Shown piece after piece: positions 1 to 9,600 of a DNA stretch of 64,000 nucleotides (its first letter is position 1; each line of letters opens with the position of its first letter). The notes under the pieces were generated by a model. That model was given only the letters and a program-made list of their open reading frames with translations. It was not told where the DNA came from and searched no databases. The stretch comes from Solobacterium moorei. GTDB lineage: Bacteria; Bacillota_I; Bacilli_A; Erysipelotrichales; Erysipelotrichaceae. The position numbers and the translations under genes are program-made. The stretch spans positions 496,001 to 560,000 of the forward strand of contig NZ_AP028934.1 in assembly GCF_036323475.1 (NCBI RefSeq). Reading direction: 5' to 3'.

Positions 1-51
1 ATAAAACGGGCTTATTTAGCGATATAAGGCTTTATAATAGAGAAGGAGTGA

Positions 52-288
52 AACTTCTATTCAAGTTTAGAAACGCCTTCCATTAGTCCGAAAGAGACCT
101 TAGAAAGAGAATTAAATCGTAAAGTATCAGGGAAAGAAATTCAACCGACTTTGGAGAGAATAGAGCAAAAAATGGTTCAAAATCAACACCAAGAAACCCC
201 TGAATTTAAAGCAATTCAACAAAAATTGGAAAGCTTGCAGCTACCTACACCACCAATACCCAAAACACCTAAACTTCCAGGACTTTAA
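52..288 (+). pseudogene. C-terminal fragment of an unrecognised protein
   Basis: Open frame of 78 codons ending in TAA at 286-288, beginning straight after an in-frame TGA at 49-51 and without a credible start. It is rich in Lys, Glu and Gln and ends in a Pro-rich tail ([14 protein letters not shown]). The charged helical character and the position at the edge of a mobile element resemble relaxase or mobilisation protein tails, but this is only an impression. A terminator follows 14 bases later, so this was once the end of a transcription unit. Probably a decayed gene. Confidence 0.35.
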
Positions 289-301
289 ACCTTAAAAAAG
301 G

Positions 302-341
302 AAAAGAGTAGTTACCAAAAAACGGTAACTACTCTTTTTTT
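302..341 (+). terminator. Intrinsic terminator
   Basis: Perfect 12-bp stem (305-316 with 324-335), 7-base loop, then a run of T. It follows the broken ORF at 52-288 and closes that unit. Confidence 0.85.
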
Positions 342-475
342 ATAAAAACCTTTCCTCATGTTTGAAAAGCTGATCGAGAAATAAAGCACACAACGGTATT
401 CTTTCTTTTTTCAGTTGGTACATTTTGCAGTCTGTAACGTGTCATTTACTGTTTGTTACCTTAACATATCCAGTC

Positions 476-521
476 GAAAACACAAGGGTATATAAACGAG
501 CAAGCTCGCCCTTGTGTTTTC
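476..521. repeat. 13-bp inverted repeat with nested hairpin
   Basis: Arms 476-488 and 509-521 pair perfectly over 13 bp; the 20-base loop contains a second 4-bp hairpin (GAGC/GCTC, 498-507). It lies in the 450-base stretch between the terminator at 341 and the first toxin-like gene. Could be a terminator of either strand or a leader structure. Otherwise this stretch holds only the doubtful ORF at 644-706 and the hairpin at 723-748. Confidence 0.5.
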
Positions 522-643
522 TTTGTGTCTATGTTGCGTTCTCGTCACAGCAAACGACACGAACACACTGGCGAAAATGAACCAACAAAACGAAAAAAGA
601 AAGGAGCGTATACTTCACAGACGGTGTTAAGGATACTTACCAG

Positions 644-706
644 ATGAAACCGTACATTGCACCGACCGCTGCTGAGTTGGAACAATTTCTTTCCTCTCTA
701 AATTAA
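644..706 (+). CDS. Very short ORF, doubtful
   Basis: ATG then 20 codons to TAA, giving MKPYIAPTAAELEQFLSSLN. The frame is open upstream to 581 without a start codon and without a clear ribosome binding site for 644. May be the tail of a decayed ORF. I do not recognise it. Confidence 0.2.
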   Translation: MKPYIAPTAAELEQFLSSLN

Positions 707-722
707 ATCTTGCCGAAGCAGT

Positions 723-748
723 GATGTGTCAGACTTTCCTGACACATC
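723..748. repeat. 10-bp hairpin upstream of the toxin-like operon
   Basis: GATGTGTCAG (723-732) and CTGACACATC (739-748) are perfect complements around a 6-base loop. No T-run follows, so a terminator is unlikely. It lies 44 bases before the first gene of the operon and could be an operator or a 5' leader hairpin. Confidence 0.45.
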
Positions 749-791
749 GCCGCTTTGCACTTCACAAAATCCGCTGCCAGGAGGTGATGAA

Positions 792-1661
792 ATGAGTATG
801 GTAAATGCTGACTCCGTTCAGCTATTCGCAATGCTGAAAAAAATGCAGGATTCCATTTCCTCCATCGAAACTACCAAAAAATCTGTAAAGATGAAATATG
901 AACAGTTAGGTGCTGGATGGCAAGATAAAAAATACAACGAGTTGGGCGTGGTTGTAAGAGACTGCAACAAGGCTCTCAATGACATATTGGTAATTATGCT
1001 TCAAGCAGAAAAATATGTGGCTTTACTCGCCAAGAGCCTTAGTGAATACGAAAGTGTTCAACTAGGATCTACAAATGGAATATCTGCAAGCACACCTCAG
1101 ACCAGTAGTTTTGCTGTTACACCATCAAGTGCAGATACAACCACCTTTGAGTCAAATACCTTTGGTTCTAATCTTGCATTTGTTCAAGACAGACTATCAG
1201 CTGAACGATATTTTTCCCGTGGAAATCACTATGAAGAATATCGAGATTATTGGGAGAACGGGAACTATACCTTTTCTCGAAATGAAAATCCAGAACTCGT
1301 ATACGTTAGAGCAAGGGATATTGAAGGAGTTTATCTCAGTGACCGAGAACTTGGGAACCCGGAAGGATTTTGGACACGGAATGGTCGAGAGGGATGGTCG
1401 AGAGAAAACATTCTAAGGCGAGCTTCGCACATCCAAGATGTTCGTCAAAATACTGAGTCAGGAATGTCTTTGGATGAGCTTTCACAAAACCCAGTGTTAG
1501 ATGATACCATTCGTAGCTATTACAATAATCCTGTCCAGGTTGCGCAGGTAGGTTCTTATTATGTATTTCAGAGTGATGGGCGACATCGAACACTTGCAGC
1601 TCAATCGCTTGATACATATATCCCGGTTTTAGTAACAGGTAGCTACACTCGAAATGATTAA
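792..1661 (+). CDS. WXG100-like N-terminal domain protein with C-terminal toxin-like domain
   Basis: The start at 792 is chosen for its GGAGG site 7 bases upstream; the frame runs open to 726. The first ~90 residues are a helical hairpin with a GW-turn-like motif (GAGWQDKKY), as in WXG100/LXG substrates of type VII secretion, and are strongly similar to the next gene. A low-complexity Ser/Thr linker (~95-135) leads to a C-terminal ~150 residues unlike its neighbour. That part holds a segment ending GRHRTLAA, reminiscent of ParB-like or sulfiredoxin-like folds found in polymorphic toxins. Inference: a secreted polymorphic toxin; the toxic activity is not established. First gene of a rightward cargo operon on the ICE. 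Confidence 0.6.
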   Translation: MSMVNADSVQLFAMLKKMQDSISSIETTKKSVKMKYEQLGAGWQDKKYNELGVVVRDCNKALNDILVIMLQAEKYVALLAKSLSEYESVQLGSTNGISASTPQTSSFAVTPSSADTTTFESNTFGSNLAFVQDRLSAERYFSRGNHYEEYRDYWENGNYTFSRNENPELVYVRARDIEGVYLSDRELGNPEGFWTRNGREGWSRENILRRASHIQDVRQNTESGMSLDELSQNPVLDDTIRSYYNNPVQVAQVGSYYVFQSDGRHRTLAAQSLDTYIPVLVTGSYTRND

Positions 1662-1680
1662 CAAATGAGGAGGTGAGTGT

Positions 1681-2721
1681 TTGAGCAACGTAAATGCTGA
1701 TGCAACTCAATTACTGACAATACTGAAAAATATGCGGACCTCCATTTCTTCTATCGAAACTACAAGAAGTTCTGTGAAGATGAAATATCAGCAATTGGGA
1801 ATTGGATGGAATGACAAGAAGTACGATGAGCTGGGAACTATCGTAAAAGATTGCAACAAAGCCCTGAATGATATTTTACAGATTATGCTTCAGGCCGAAA
1901 AATACGTTGCTTCACTTGCCAAAAGTGTACAAGAATATGATAATGTTAATTTGGACACTCCTTCTGCACGAAATTCTTTCCTCCAGGGTCTGCAAACACC
2001 TAATGTTGGTAATTCGTCTTATCAGTATTGCCTTGGCGTGCTAACCCAAGGTAGCACACCAGACGGATATATCGCTGTTATATCACAACGCCATGAAAAT
2101 GCAGAGCAGAATGTCAGAGAAGTGTTTGACCATTTCGCTGGTAAACTGATGATACAAGATTCTGAATATCCACCGGATCAGACAGCACATTACTCACCGG
2201 GAAATTATATAGGGCATTCACGAGGAGTCTACTACAATGCAGCTTCTGATATGACAAATCCAAGAGGTGCAGGAACAACTTATTTCCACGAGCTTGCTCA
2301 CATGATCGACCATGCTTCGTGCAACTATCGGAGCAATCTATCCAATACTCCAGAATTTGCTGAGGCACTGGTTGAGGACGGACAAAGAATCCTGAGCTTA
2401 TATAACAATCTTCCAGTGGAAAAGCAAACTGCTTTTCTGACCCGTATTAGGCAGGATTCAGCTCACTCCTTCTCGGACTTAATTGATGCGACAACAAATG
2501 GTCAATTGCACGGAAATTATGGTCACTCAAGGAACTATTGGACGAGACCGGGCAATCTACAAGCAGAAGCCTTTGCCCACTTTTTTGAAGCGTCTATGGG
2601 AGACCAAGGCAAATTAGAGCTATTAGCAAATTTCTTTCCTACAGCGTTTGGTATTTTTTCTTCAATGATTGATTCTATTAGACCAGATAATCATGTTAGG
2701 GTCTTGAGCAGAGAAAGGTAG
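1681..2721 (+). CDS. WXG100-like N-terminal domain protein with HExxH metalloprotease-like domain
   Basis: TTG start at 1681 with AGGAGGTGAG just upstream, 19 bases after the previous stop. Residues 1-90 are a close paralogue of the preceding protein (GIGWNDKKY in place of GAGWQDKKY). The C-terminal ~230 residues differ completely and contain HELAHMIDH at ~203-211, a zincin active site (two His ligands and catalytic Glu), with a downstream EAFAHFFEA segment that could supply the third ligand. Family knowledge: zincin domains occur as effector modules of polymorphic toxins, including lethal-factor-like ones. Inference: a second type VII-type effector with peptidase activity. No secretion ATPase (EssC) is in the window. 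Confidence 0.65.
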   Translation: MSNVNADATQLLTILKNMRTSISSIETTRSSVKMKYQQLGIGWNDKKYDELGTIVKDCNKALNDILQIMLQAEKYVASLAKSVQEYDNVNLDTPSARNSFLQGLQTPNVGNSSYQYCLGVLTQGSTPDGYIAVISQRHENAEQNVREVFDHFAGKLMIQDSEYPPDQTAHYSPGNYIGHSRGVYYNAASDMTNPRGAGTTYFHELAHMIDHASCNYRSNLSNTPEFAEALVEDGQRILSLYNNLPVEKQTAFLTRIRQDSAHSFSDLIDATTNGQLHGNYGHSRNYWTRPGNLQAEAFAHFFEASMGDQGKLELLANFFPTAFGIFSSMIDSIRPDNHVRVLSRER

Positions 2722-2730
2722 GTGCATACA

Positions 2731-2985
2731 ATGGACAAAAACAAGAGCGTTGCAGATTTTATGAATAGCTTCCTTAATACACCTGAACCGAAAATTGATA
2801 ATGAGTATTATGAAATCGAAGAACAGTATTTTCGGCAATTCGGTCATGGTGTCCCAAGGGAAATGTTGCCTGATAGCATTTCAACGGAACAAATTAAACA
2901 AGCCATGAAAAAATGCATTCTTTCCAAAAAGGATAATCTCTTTGAACTATTAGGCATCATTATCAACGATAATTATTTATATTAA
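2731..2985 (+). CDS. Small acidic protein, possible immunity protein
   Basis: 84 residues, starting at ATG 2731 (GGTAGGTG upstream), 9 bases after the metalloprotease-like gene. Acidic and helical, no signal peptide, no membrane segment, family not recognised. Position directly behind two toxin-like genes is where immunity genes normally sit, but that is the only argument. Confidence 0.45.
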   Translation: MDKNKSVADFMNSFLNTPEPKIDNEYYEIEEQYFRQFGHGVPREMLPDSISTEQIKQAMKKCILSKKDNLFELLGIIINDNYLY

Positions 2986-3001
2986 GAAAAGGAACGACGA
3001 C

Positions 3002-3265
3002 ATGGATGAAGACAACATTATAACTTTGAATGATGAGAATGGGAACGAAGTTGAATTTGAATTTCTTGACTTAATACCGTATCGCCAGAACGAATATGTT
3101 GTCCTGCTTCCTATTGGAGATTCGGATGGGCAAGTTGTTATTTTGCAGCTGAAAGAAATTGACGATGAAACAGAAGAATATGTTGGTGTTGAAAACGAAT
3201 TTGTGTTAGAGACTGTCTTTGCTCTGTTCAAAGAGCGAAACAAAGATTTCTTTACATTTGAGTAA
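3002..3265 (+). CDS. DUF1292-like protein
   Basis: 87 residues, very acidic, beta-rich, with the arrangement of DUF1292 proteins (IITLNDENGNEVEFEFLD near the start, then a YVVLLP strand and a VILQLKE strand). Function of the family is unknown. Preceded by AAGGAACGACGAC. Part of the rightward cargo operon, 16 bases after the previous gene. Confidence 0.6.
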   Translation: MDEDNIITLNDENGNEVEFEFLDLIPYRQNEYVVLLPIGDSDGQVVILQLKEIDDETEEYVGVENEFVLETVFALFKERNKDFFTFE

Positions 3266-3314
3266 TTAAACAATGCAAGCTCAAACCAACAACACGATAA
3301 AAGGGGGGTGCATT

Positions 3315-4184
3315 ATGGATATTTGGCATCGTGTAGGCAGAATTGTTCGCTTCTCAAACTTAGGAACTCTTCTGTTCTTTACTCTTAATATTCTGCTGAT
3401 TGTTGCTGTGTTCGGTTCGTCAGGAAGCATTGTTGAACTGATTTGTATTTACTTTTTCACAGTAGCTATCAGCTTATCCCCATTAGGCGAAATGTGCCTG
3501 GCTGCCTTCGCAGGAGCAAGCGATATAAAAAGAGTAGATATAAAACTTCGAGTTGTCCCGCTGGTTCAATATGTTTTAGATAAAGCAAAAGAGAACACAT
3601 CATACTGTCCTAAAAAAGTGAAAGTGAAGATTATCCATGATCCTGCTCCAAATGCATTTGCTCTAGGTAGGCAAACACTATGCATAACTGACGGATTGCT
3701 TTTACTCTCCGATGATATGATACTTGGAATTCTCGCCCATGAGATCGGACATCTCTCATACGGACATACTGTTATCCAATTATTGATTGGCGGGGGCAAT
3801 ATATTTATATCCGGGTGCCTCCTGTTAATCAAAATATCCTACTGGATTTTTTCTGCAATCATGGGGCTGTTCGCAATATGCTCTCGTAGTGGTGTAATGG
3901 GTATAATTACCGCAGTTTTCGCAGGAATATCAACAGCACTTTCTTGGTTATGGGTAAAGTTCTGTATGCTTTTTCTGATGTGGTCTATGAGACAAAATGA
4001 GTATCTGGCTGATGAATTTGCTTATAAAATTGGTTTTGGTCTTGAATTAGCGACGGTATTAGACCAACATATCTCAGATGTTCCGCATGATGGTTTTCTC
4101 AGTGCAATATACTCAACTCATCCATGCAACGATGATAGGGTTGCAGCATTGCAAAATTTAGGTGTACCCTATTCTCGATACTAA
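3315..4184 (+). CDS. M48-family membrane metalloprotease
   Basis: Start at 3315 chosen for the strong GGGGGG site; the frame is open from 3273. Two N-terminal membrane helices (~12-60), then AHEIGHLSYGH near residue 141 (HExxH zinc motif), two further membrane helices, and NEYLADEFA, the distal Glu ligand region of the M48/HtpX family. HtpX-type proteases sit in the membrane with a cytoplasmic active site. Last gene of the rightward cargo operon; whether it processes the WXG100-like effectors or is independent cargo cannot be told. Length (289 residues) is typical. Confidence 0.75.
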   Translation: MDIWHRVGRIVRFSNLGTLLFFTLNILLIVAVFGSSGSIVELICIYFFTVAISLSPLGEMCLAAFAGASDIKRVDIKLRVVPLVQYVLDKAKENTSYCPKKVKVKIIHDPAPNAFALGRQTLCITDGLLLLSDDMILGILAHEIGHLSYGHTVIQLLIGGGNIFISGCLLLIKISYWIFSAIMGLFAICSRSGVMGIITAVFAGISTALSWLWVKFCMLFLMWSMRQNEYLADEFAYKIGFGLELATVLDQHISDVPHDGFLSAIYSTHPCNDDRVAALQNLGVPYSRY

Positions 4185-4216
4185 ATTCATAATCTCACAA
4201 ATTGGCAAGCAGTGTA

Positions 4217-4347
4217 AACCTGTACAGGTTCACTCATTTTCTCGATTTTCCCTTCGGTGCAATCTTCGCAAATTTGCTTGTTGGGGAAGCATCCCCAATC
4301 CCCTTTGAACATCATCTGCCGATGATGGCTACACGATTTTCAATCGT
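4217..4347. other. Cluster of five palindromes, candidate oriT
   Basis: Non-coding stretch between the convergent M48 protease and relaxase genes. Five inverted repeats in 131 bases: AACCTGTACAGGTT (4217-4230), GCAAATTTGC (4268-4277), TTGGGGA/TCCCCAA (4281-4298), CATCATC/GATGATG (4310-4327) and ACGATT/AATCGT (4333-4347). Origins of transfer are typically palindrome-dense and lie beside the relaxase gene. No nic site can be identified by eye. Confidence 0.35.
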
Positions 4348-4406
4348 TTCTCAAAGAACAGTAGAATAAAAATTTGCCCATGGTTGAAAGCACCGAAATC
4401 GAAAAG

Positions 4407-4458
4407 CAAAAAAGCAGCCACGATCCGCACCCTTTGGGGAGTGCAGACCGTGGCTTTT
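4407..4458 (-). terminator. Intrinsic terminator of the mob operon
   Basis: On the minus strand a GCCACG/CGTGGC plus GCAC/GTGC stem closes on a short loop and is followed by a T6 run. It lies directly after the relaxase stop codon at 4463. The A/T flanks make it potentially bidirectional. Confidence 0.75.
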
Positions 4459-4462
4459 TGCT

Positions 4463-5875
4463 TTAACGGAAGTTCTTCTTTTCCTCTTTCTCTTTCTCTT
4501 TTTCCTGCTCTTTCTGCCTGTCGATATTCAAAATCGTTTCAACCGTCCGTTTGGCAATCAGCAGTTCTTCTTTCTCTTTTCTGATCTGACGGTACTCAGC
4601 GTAGTCCTGCTTTTTCTGGACTGCCAGCTGATGAAACTCCTCATACAATGATTGCATGGACGGGAGCTTTGTAATCTGCAATTCATCAAAGGCTTGCTTC
4701 GCCGCTTTATGAATTGTGATTTCCTGACGGTGTTCTTCAAAGAATTTTTTGCTATATCCAGACTTGCGGTACTCGATATAAATTTGCCTTGTGTTGCGAT
4801 AATTTTTGATGTGCTGCTGCAACGCCTGAACCTCAACCATACGTTTCTCTGCGACCTTGATAGAATCAGAAAGCGCATCGAACCGGGCAGACAGATTTTC
4901 AATATGAGCAGTCAGATCGTCGTAGTTGCCCAAGCCTTTTTCTTTCAGTAGGATTACCGTTCGGGCAGCTTCTTTTCGGTTGAACTTCTTCGCCCACTTT
5001 TCATAACCGACCGTCTTGCCCTCGGCCATCTTTGCCTGAATATCAATCAGCATCTGGAACTGCTTCGGGGCAGGAGCCTTGGCAGAGCCGCCTTTTGATT
5101 TGTGCAGGTTCTTGCCGGAGATAACCGCTTGAATTTCCTCTTTGCTATATCCTTCGCCCAGGGAACGCAGCCGAATGAAACGCTTCTGATTCTCGCCCTT
5201 GAACGCAGGCTGCTTTCCATCCTTGAACTCAAATCCCATGTCAGCCAGAGCCTGAACAAAGCCATCAAAGCTCTTTGGTTTCTGCTTCAGCACCGCATCA
5301 ATCGCATCACATAATTCGTCACGCTGGGTACGCTTCTTGGGATAAACAGTTCTTTTCTGGCGCTCCCGATACGGCTTCGGTGTAATAATGGACAGCCCGT
5401 GTTCCAGGCAAACCATATCACTGAGTCTTTGCACCGCCAGACCGGAAAGAAAGAAGTTTTTGAATTTCCGTGTGGCATCCAGCGAGGTCGAATTATAAAT
5501 GATATGATTGTGAATGTGGGATTTGTCGATGTGGGTCGCAACGATGAAAGCGTGTTTTCCCTTTGTCCATCGCATCGCTGTTTCATAGCCGACTTGGTTC
5601 GCTTCTTCCGGGGTGATTTCTCCCGGCTTAAAGGACTGGCGTATCTGGTATGCGATGATATTGTTCTTCTGCTGTCTGCCGGTAATATGCTGATACTGCC
5701 GTTTGGAAAGCAGAAATTCCTCATCTGCTGTCTTTGGATCACACTCATAGGAACTGATAAATTCGCCATCATTGGTTTTTGCGGCATTTTGTGAGTAGTC
5801 GGTTCTGTCTGCCAAACATTGAGCGACCGTCTTTCCCTTATTCACATGGAGTGCAATCAATCTTGTCGCTGCCAT
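4463..5875 (-). CDS. Relaxase (VirD2/MobA-type mobilisation nuclease)
   Basis: Nicks the transfer origin and pilots single-stranded DNA into the recipient. N-terminal ~240 residues match the relaxase/mobilisation nuclease family: an early Tyr in a TDYSQN context as likely nucleophile, and HIDKSHIHNHIIYNS near residue 115, the metal-binding three-His motif. The C-terminal half is a long basic coiled coil ending in a Lys/Glu tail. GTG 5884, ATG 5881 and ATG 5875 are possible starts; 5875 gives the best spacing (10) from AAGGAAG. Upstream on the same strand are a small membrane protein and MobC; a terminator-like hairpin lies immediately before it. Confidence 0.9.
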   Translation of the reverse strand: MAATRLIALHVNKGKTVAQCLADRTDYSQNAAKTNDGEFISSYECDPKTADEEFLLSKRQYQHITGRQQKNNIIAYQIRQSFKPGEITPEEANQVGYETAMRWTKGKHAFIVATHIDKSHIHNHIIYNSTSLDATRKFKNFFLSGLAVQRLSDMVCLEHGLSIITPKPYRERQKRTVYPKKRTQRDELCDAIDAVLKQKPKSFDGFVQALADMGFEFKDGKQPAFKGENQKRFIRLRSLGEGYSKEEIQAVISGKNLHKSKGGSAKAPAPKQFQMLIDIQAKMAEGKTVGYEKWAKKFNRKEAARTVILLKEKGLGNYDDLTAHIENLSARFDALSDSIKVAEKRMVEVQALQQHIKNYRNTRQIYIEYRKSGYSKKFFEEHRQEITIHKAAKQAFDELQITKLPSMQSLYEEFHQLAVQKKQDYAEYRQIRKEKEELLIAKRTVETILNIDRQKEQEKEKEKEEKKNFR

Positions 5876-5896
5876 TCCCATCACTTCCTTCCCAAA

Positions 5897-5925
5897 AAGA
5901 AAAAGCCACCGGTCGGTGACTTTTC
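5897..5925 (-). terminator. Terminator-like hairpin before the relaxase gene
   Basis: Minus-strand RNA pairs AAAAGUCACCG with CGGUGGCUUUU over 11 bp (one U-G pair), followed by CTTTTTCTTTTT. The U-G pair is only possible in the minus-strand transcript, which supports that orientation. Confidence 0.65.
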
Positions 5926-5937
5926 TCTGATATTATC

Positions 5938-6222
5938 TTATGACCTGATAAATGCTCCCAGACTTTCTCCAATATTCTCGACTTTCATAACAGCCCAGAC
6001 GAGCAAGAACACCGCTGCTATTGTCGCAATTCCAAGAACCACAAGAATAAGCAGGGACTGCCACAAAGCCTTTACAATGCAGTAAATCGCAGATCCGCCA
6101 ATGACCAAGAGCAATAAACCAATTACATAGGACACAACATTTGTAAGCAGATTTCCAAGAATGCAAATCACTTTTACAACGAACAGCACCGGCAGTGCCA
6201 ATATCTTCAATACCAGCTTCAT
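5938..6222 (-). CDS. Small ICE membrane protein (CD1845-like)
   Basis: 94 residues, almost wholly hydrophobic, with about three membrane helices and a short polar C-terminus. ATG 6222 is preceded by GAAAGGGGTTGAGC. Similar small membrane proteins lie between mobC and the relaxase gene in Tn1549/CTn4-like elements; their function is unknown. Confidence 0.65.
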   Translation of the reverse strand: MKLVLKILALPVLFVVKVICILGNLLTNVVSYVIGLLLLVIGGSAIYCIVKALWQSLLILVVLGIATIAAVFLLVWAVMKVENIGESLGAFIRS

Positions 6223-6294
6223 AGGCTCAACCCCTTTCTTTTAATTATATTGTACAAGGGTATCTGCCATAACGCAATGATGTCAACCCTTATG

Positions 6295-6322
6295 TAAAAG
6301 CCGCAGCCGAAACTGCGACTTC
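6295..6322 (-). terminator. Terminator-like hairpin after mobC
   Basis: Minus-strand RNA pairs AAGUCGCAG with CUGCGGCUU (9 bp, one U-G) around a 6-base loop, followed by TTTT. Same design as the hairpin at 5897-5925. Confidence 0.6.
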
Positions 6323-6338
6323 CCAACAAGTTGTCGGA

Positions 6339-6671
6339 TTACTGGATTGAGGACAGGCGAACAAGAACTTCTCTCATGTCCGTCCAGATCTCCTCCAGCC
6401 GTTTTTGCAAATCCTCAATGTCAGCACGATAGATGCTGCCTGTTTCGTTCGCTCGCTTTGCGTACTGGTTCAGGTTGTTGGAGCAGATTCGCAGGAGCGA
6501 AACCAGGGCTTTCACATCCTGCAAATCCAGTCTGATACAGTAACCATCCAGAGCCATTTTCCGCAGATAGGCTCCCATGCTGCGGATGCCAAGCTCGTCC
6601 ATCTTCTCATGGATTCGCTCGACCTCCTCCTTGGATGCAAGGAAATGAACATCCTGATCTCGCTTTGCCAT
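6339..6671 (-). CDS. mobC: MobC-like relaxosome accessory protein
   Basis: 110 residues, the size of MobC/plasmid mobilisation relaxosome proteins. A short N-terminal strand (DVHFLASKEE) and two helices fit a ribbon-helix-helix DNA-binding fold; the second half is a helical MobC-type segment with the typical LLRICSNNLNQYAKRANETG stretch. It binds near oriT and helps the relaxase nick. The start codon overlaps the stop of the upstream giant gene (TAATG), so it is translationally coupled to it. Confidence 0.85.
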   Translation of the reverse strand: MAKRDQDVHFLASKEEVERIHEKMDELGIRSMGAYLRKMALDGYCIRLDLQDVKALVSLLRICSNNLNQYAKRANETGSIYRADIEDLQKRLEEIWTDMREVLVRLSSIQ

Positions 6672-9600
6672 TACAACACCTCCTCACGGGTTTCAGAGTA
6701 TTTTGCAGGCGGGATATGCTCCGCTTTGGATTTCAGATCAGCCAACACAGAAGGACGCTCTGACTCGCTTCTTTCGTCACGATTTTCCACAGAGTCCTCC
6801 ATATTCAGGGCTGCATCCAGTTCTGCCAGTCGCTGACTTTTGGCTGTCAGCTCTGCTTCCTGCGGGAACGGTTTTCCAACCTCCGCCTTGGCTGCTTCCT
6901 GCTGATTGTAGAGATTATTCAACTGCTCATTGGCTCGTTCTAAGCGCTCAAGGATGCCTGCAAGGGCATTGTCCAGTCGGGTGATATTTCCTCGTGCGTC
7001 CGTTCCAAGGGCTACTCTGTGGCTCACAGCGCCCTTCAGGGTCACATCGAACTCGTTCCGGAAACTGTCAAACGAAAGCTCCATCTGAAAGCCACGGTAA
7101 CTGCCAAGAGGAACCGGATCGGCACTTTTCGTGTCCTTACAAGCCGCAAGGAGGATTTCACCGGCATCTGCCTTTTCGGTGTAGGCTTTGCCCATGATTT
7201 CCATGCCGCAAAAGCCATCGGCAATCTGCGGGTGTGCTTCCACGGTTTTAATATCAGCTTCAAAGCCATGAATATAGCCTGTCTGCTTTTCAATCTCAGC
7301 CGGGAAGTATTTCAGAAGCTTATCTTCCATACGGTACTGCTGGCTCTGGTGGTCAGCTTTCAGCACCTTCAGCCTTGCCACATCAATGTCCAAGTCCATC
7401 TTTTCCTTGATAAGCGGATTGCCGGCACACAGCGCCTTGATCTCCGCATAGGACAGCGCCTGCTCATCCACATCGTCACAGGAGCGAACCGGTGATTTGG
7501 AGGTCATAATCTGAGAAATAAACTTCTGCTTGTTTTCCAAGGTCTGATACAGGTAGGCATCGAAGGTTCCCTCGGTCACATACTGATACACCTGAACCTC
7601 TTTGTTCCGGTTGCCCTGACGGATGATACGACCGTTTCTCTGGGTCATATCAGACGGACGCCAACCCACATCCAAGTGGTGAACTGCCACCAATTTGTCC
7701 TGGACGTTGGTTCCTGCACCCATCTTTTGCGTACTGCCAAGAAGCACTCGCACCTGCCCGGTACGAACCTTGGCAAAGAGGTCTTTTTTCTTTGCCTCGG
7801 TATCTGCATCATGGATAAAGGCAACTTCTTCCGCAGGCACACCGTTTGCAATCAGCTTGGTTTTGACATCATCATAGACATTGAAGGTTCCATCATTTTT
7901 CGGTGTGCTAAGGTCGCAGAACACCAACTGGGTCAATTTGTCAGCCTGACCGTCCTGCCAGATACGCAGGATATTTCCCACGCAGGCATTGAGCTTGCTG
8001 TCAGGGTCATCGGGTAACAGGGTGTTCATTAGCCGCTGATCCAGTCCCAATTTTCGTCCGTCGCTGGTAATCTTGAGCATATTATCGACGGACGGGTCTA
8101 CAATACCGGCATGAACATCTGCTGCTCTCTCTGAAAGGGAAGCCACCATATCCTTCTGGTACTCAGAGGGCTGAACCACAACCGTTTCAAACTTTGCTTC
8201 GGGAACAGGGAGATGCAACTGGTCAGAGGTCTTGATGTCGGCAACCTCCTTGAACATATTCATCAGTTCAGGCAGGTTGAAGAACTTCGCAAATCGGGTT
8301 CTGGCACGATAGCCGGTTCCCTCCGGTGCAAGCTCAATCGCAGTTGTTGTTTCTCCGAAGGTCGATGCCCAGGAATCAAAATGGGTCAGGTTCTTTTGCT
8401 GGAGCGTACTGTACTGGAGATAGCGCATGACCGTATAAAGCTCGGTCATCGAGTTACTTACTGGAGTACCGGTTGCAAAGATCACACCACGCCCGCCGGT
8501 CAGCTCATCCATATAGCGGCACTTCATAAACATATCCGAAGATTTCTGGGCTTCGGAGGTGGACAGACCTGCCACATTTCGCATTTTTGTGTAGAGGAAC
8601 AAATTCTTGAACGCATGGCTTTCGTCCACAAACAGCCGGTCTACACCCAACTGCTCAAAGGTAATGACATCATCTTTCTTGTCAGCGGCAAGGAGCTTGT
8701 CCAGTCTGGCTTCCAATGATTTTCGTGTTTTCTCCATCTGCTTGATCGTGAAGTTTTCGCCACGCTGCCATTTCAGCTCCGCAATCGCACCCTCGATCTC
8801 ATCAATCTGCTCCCGCAGCTGCCGTTCCTGTCGTTCGGCAGAAAGCGGGATTTTTTCAAACTGGCTGTGACCGATGATGACTGCATCATAGTCACCCGTT
8901 GCGATACGAGCGCAGAACTTCTTACGGTTTGCTGTTTCAAAATCCTTCTTGGTGGCAACAAGGAGCTTGGCACTCGGATAGAGGTGCAGGAACTCGTTTG
9001 CCCACTGTAAGGTCAAGTGATTCGGCACAACGAACAGGGATTTCTGGCTCAATCCAAGCCGTTTACTCTCCATAGCCGATGCAGCCATCTCGAAGGTCTT
9101 GCCCGCACCAACTTCGTGTGCAAGCAGCGTATTTCCACCATATAGCACATGAGCGATAGCATTTCTCTGGTGTTCACGGAGGGTAATATCCGGGTTCATG
9201 CCGCCGAAACGGATATGAGAGCCATCATACTCACGAGGTCTGGTGGAGTTAAAAAGTTCGTTGTACTTGGTGGAAAGGGTTTCTCGTCTGTGCGGATCTC
9301 TCCAAATCCAATCTCGGAACGCATCCTTGATTGCCTGCTGTTTCTGCTGTGCCAGGGTAGTTTCTTTTTTATTGAGGACACGCTTCTGCTTACCATCTGC
9401 ATCTTCAATCGTATCATAGATACGAATATCCTTCAGATTCAGCGTTTCCTCCAGAATCCGATATGCGTTGGCTCGCTCTGTACCGTAGGTGACATACGCC
9501 GCCACATCGTTGTAGTTGGGAGAACTCTTACCGTTGATGCGCCACTCTGCGGTCAGCTCGGAGAACTTGACCTCAATGGAACGGCGCAAGTAATACGGCG

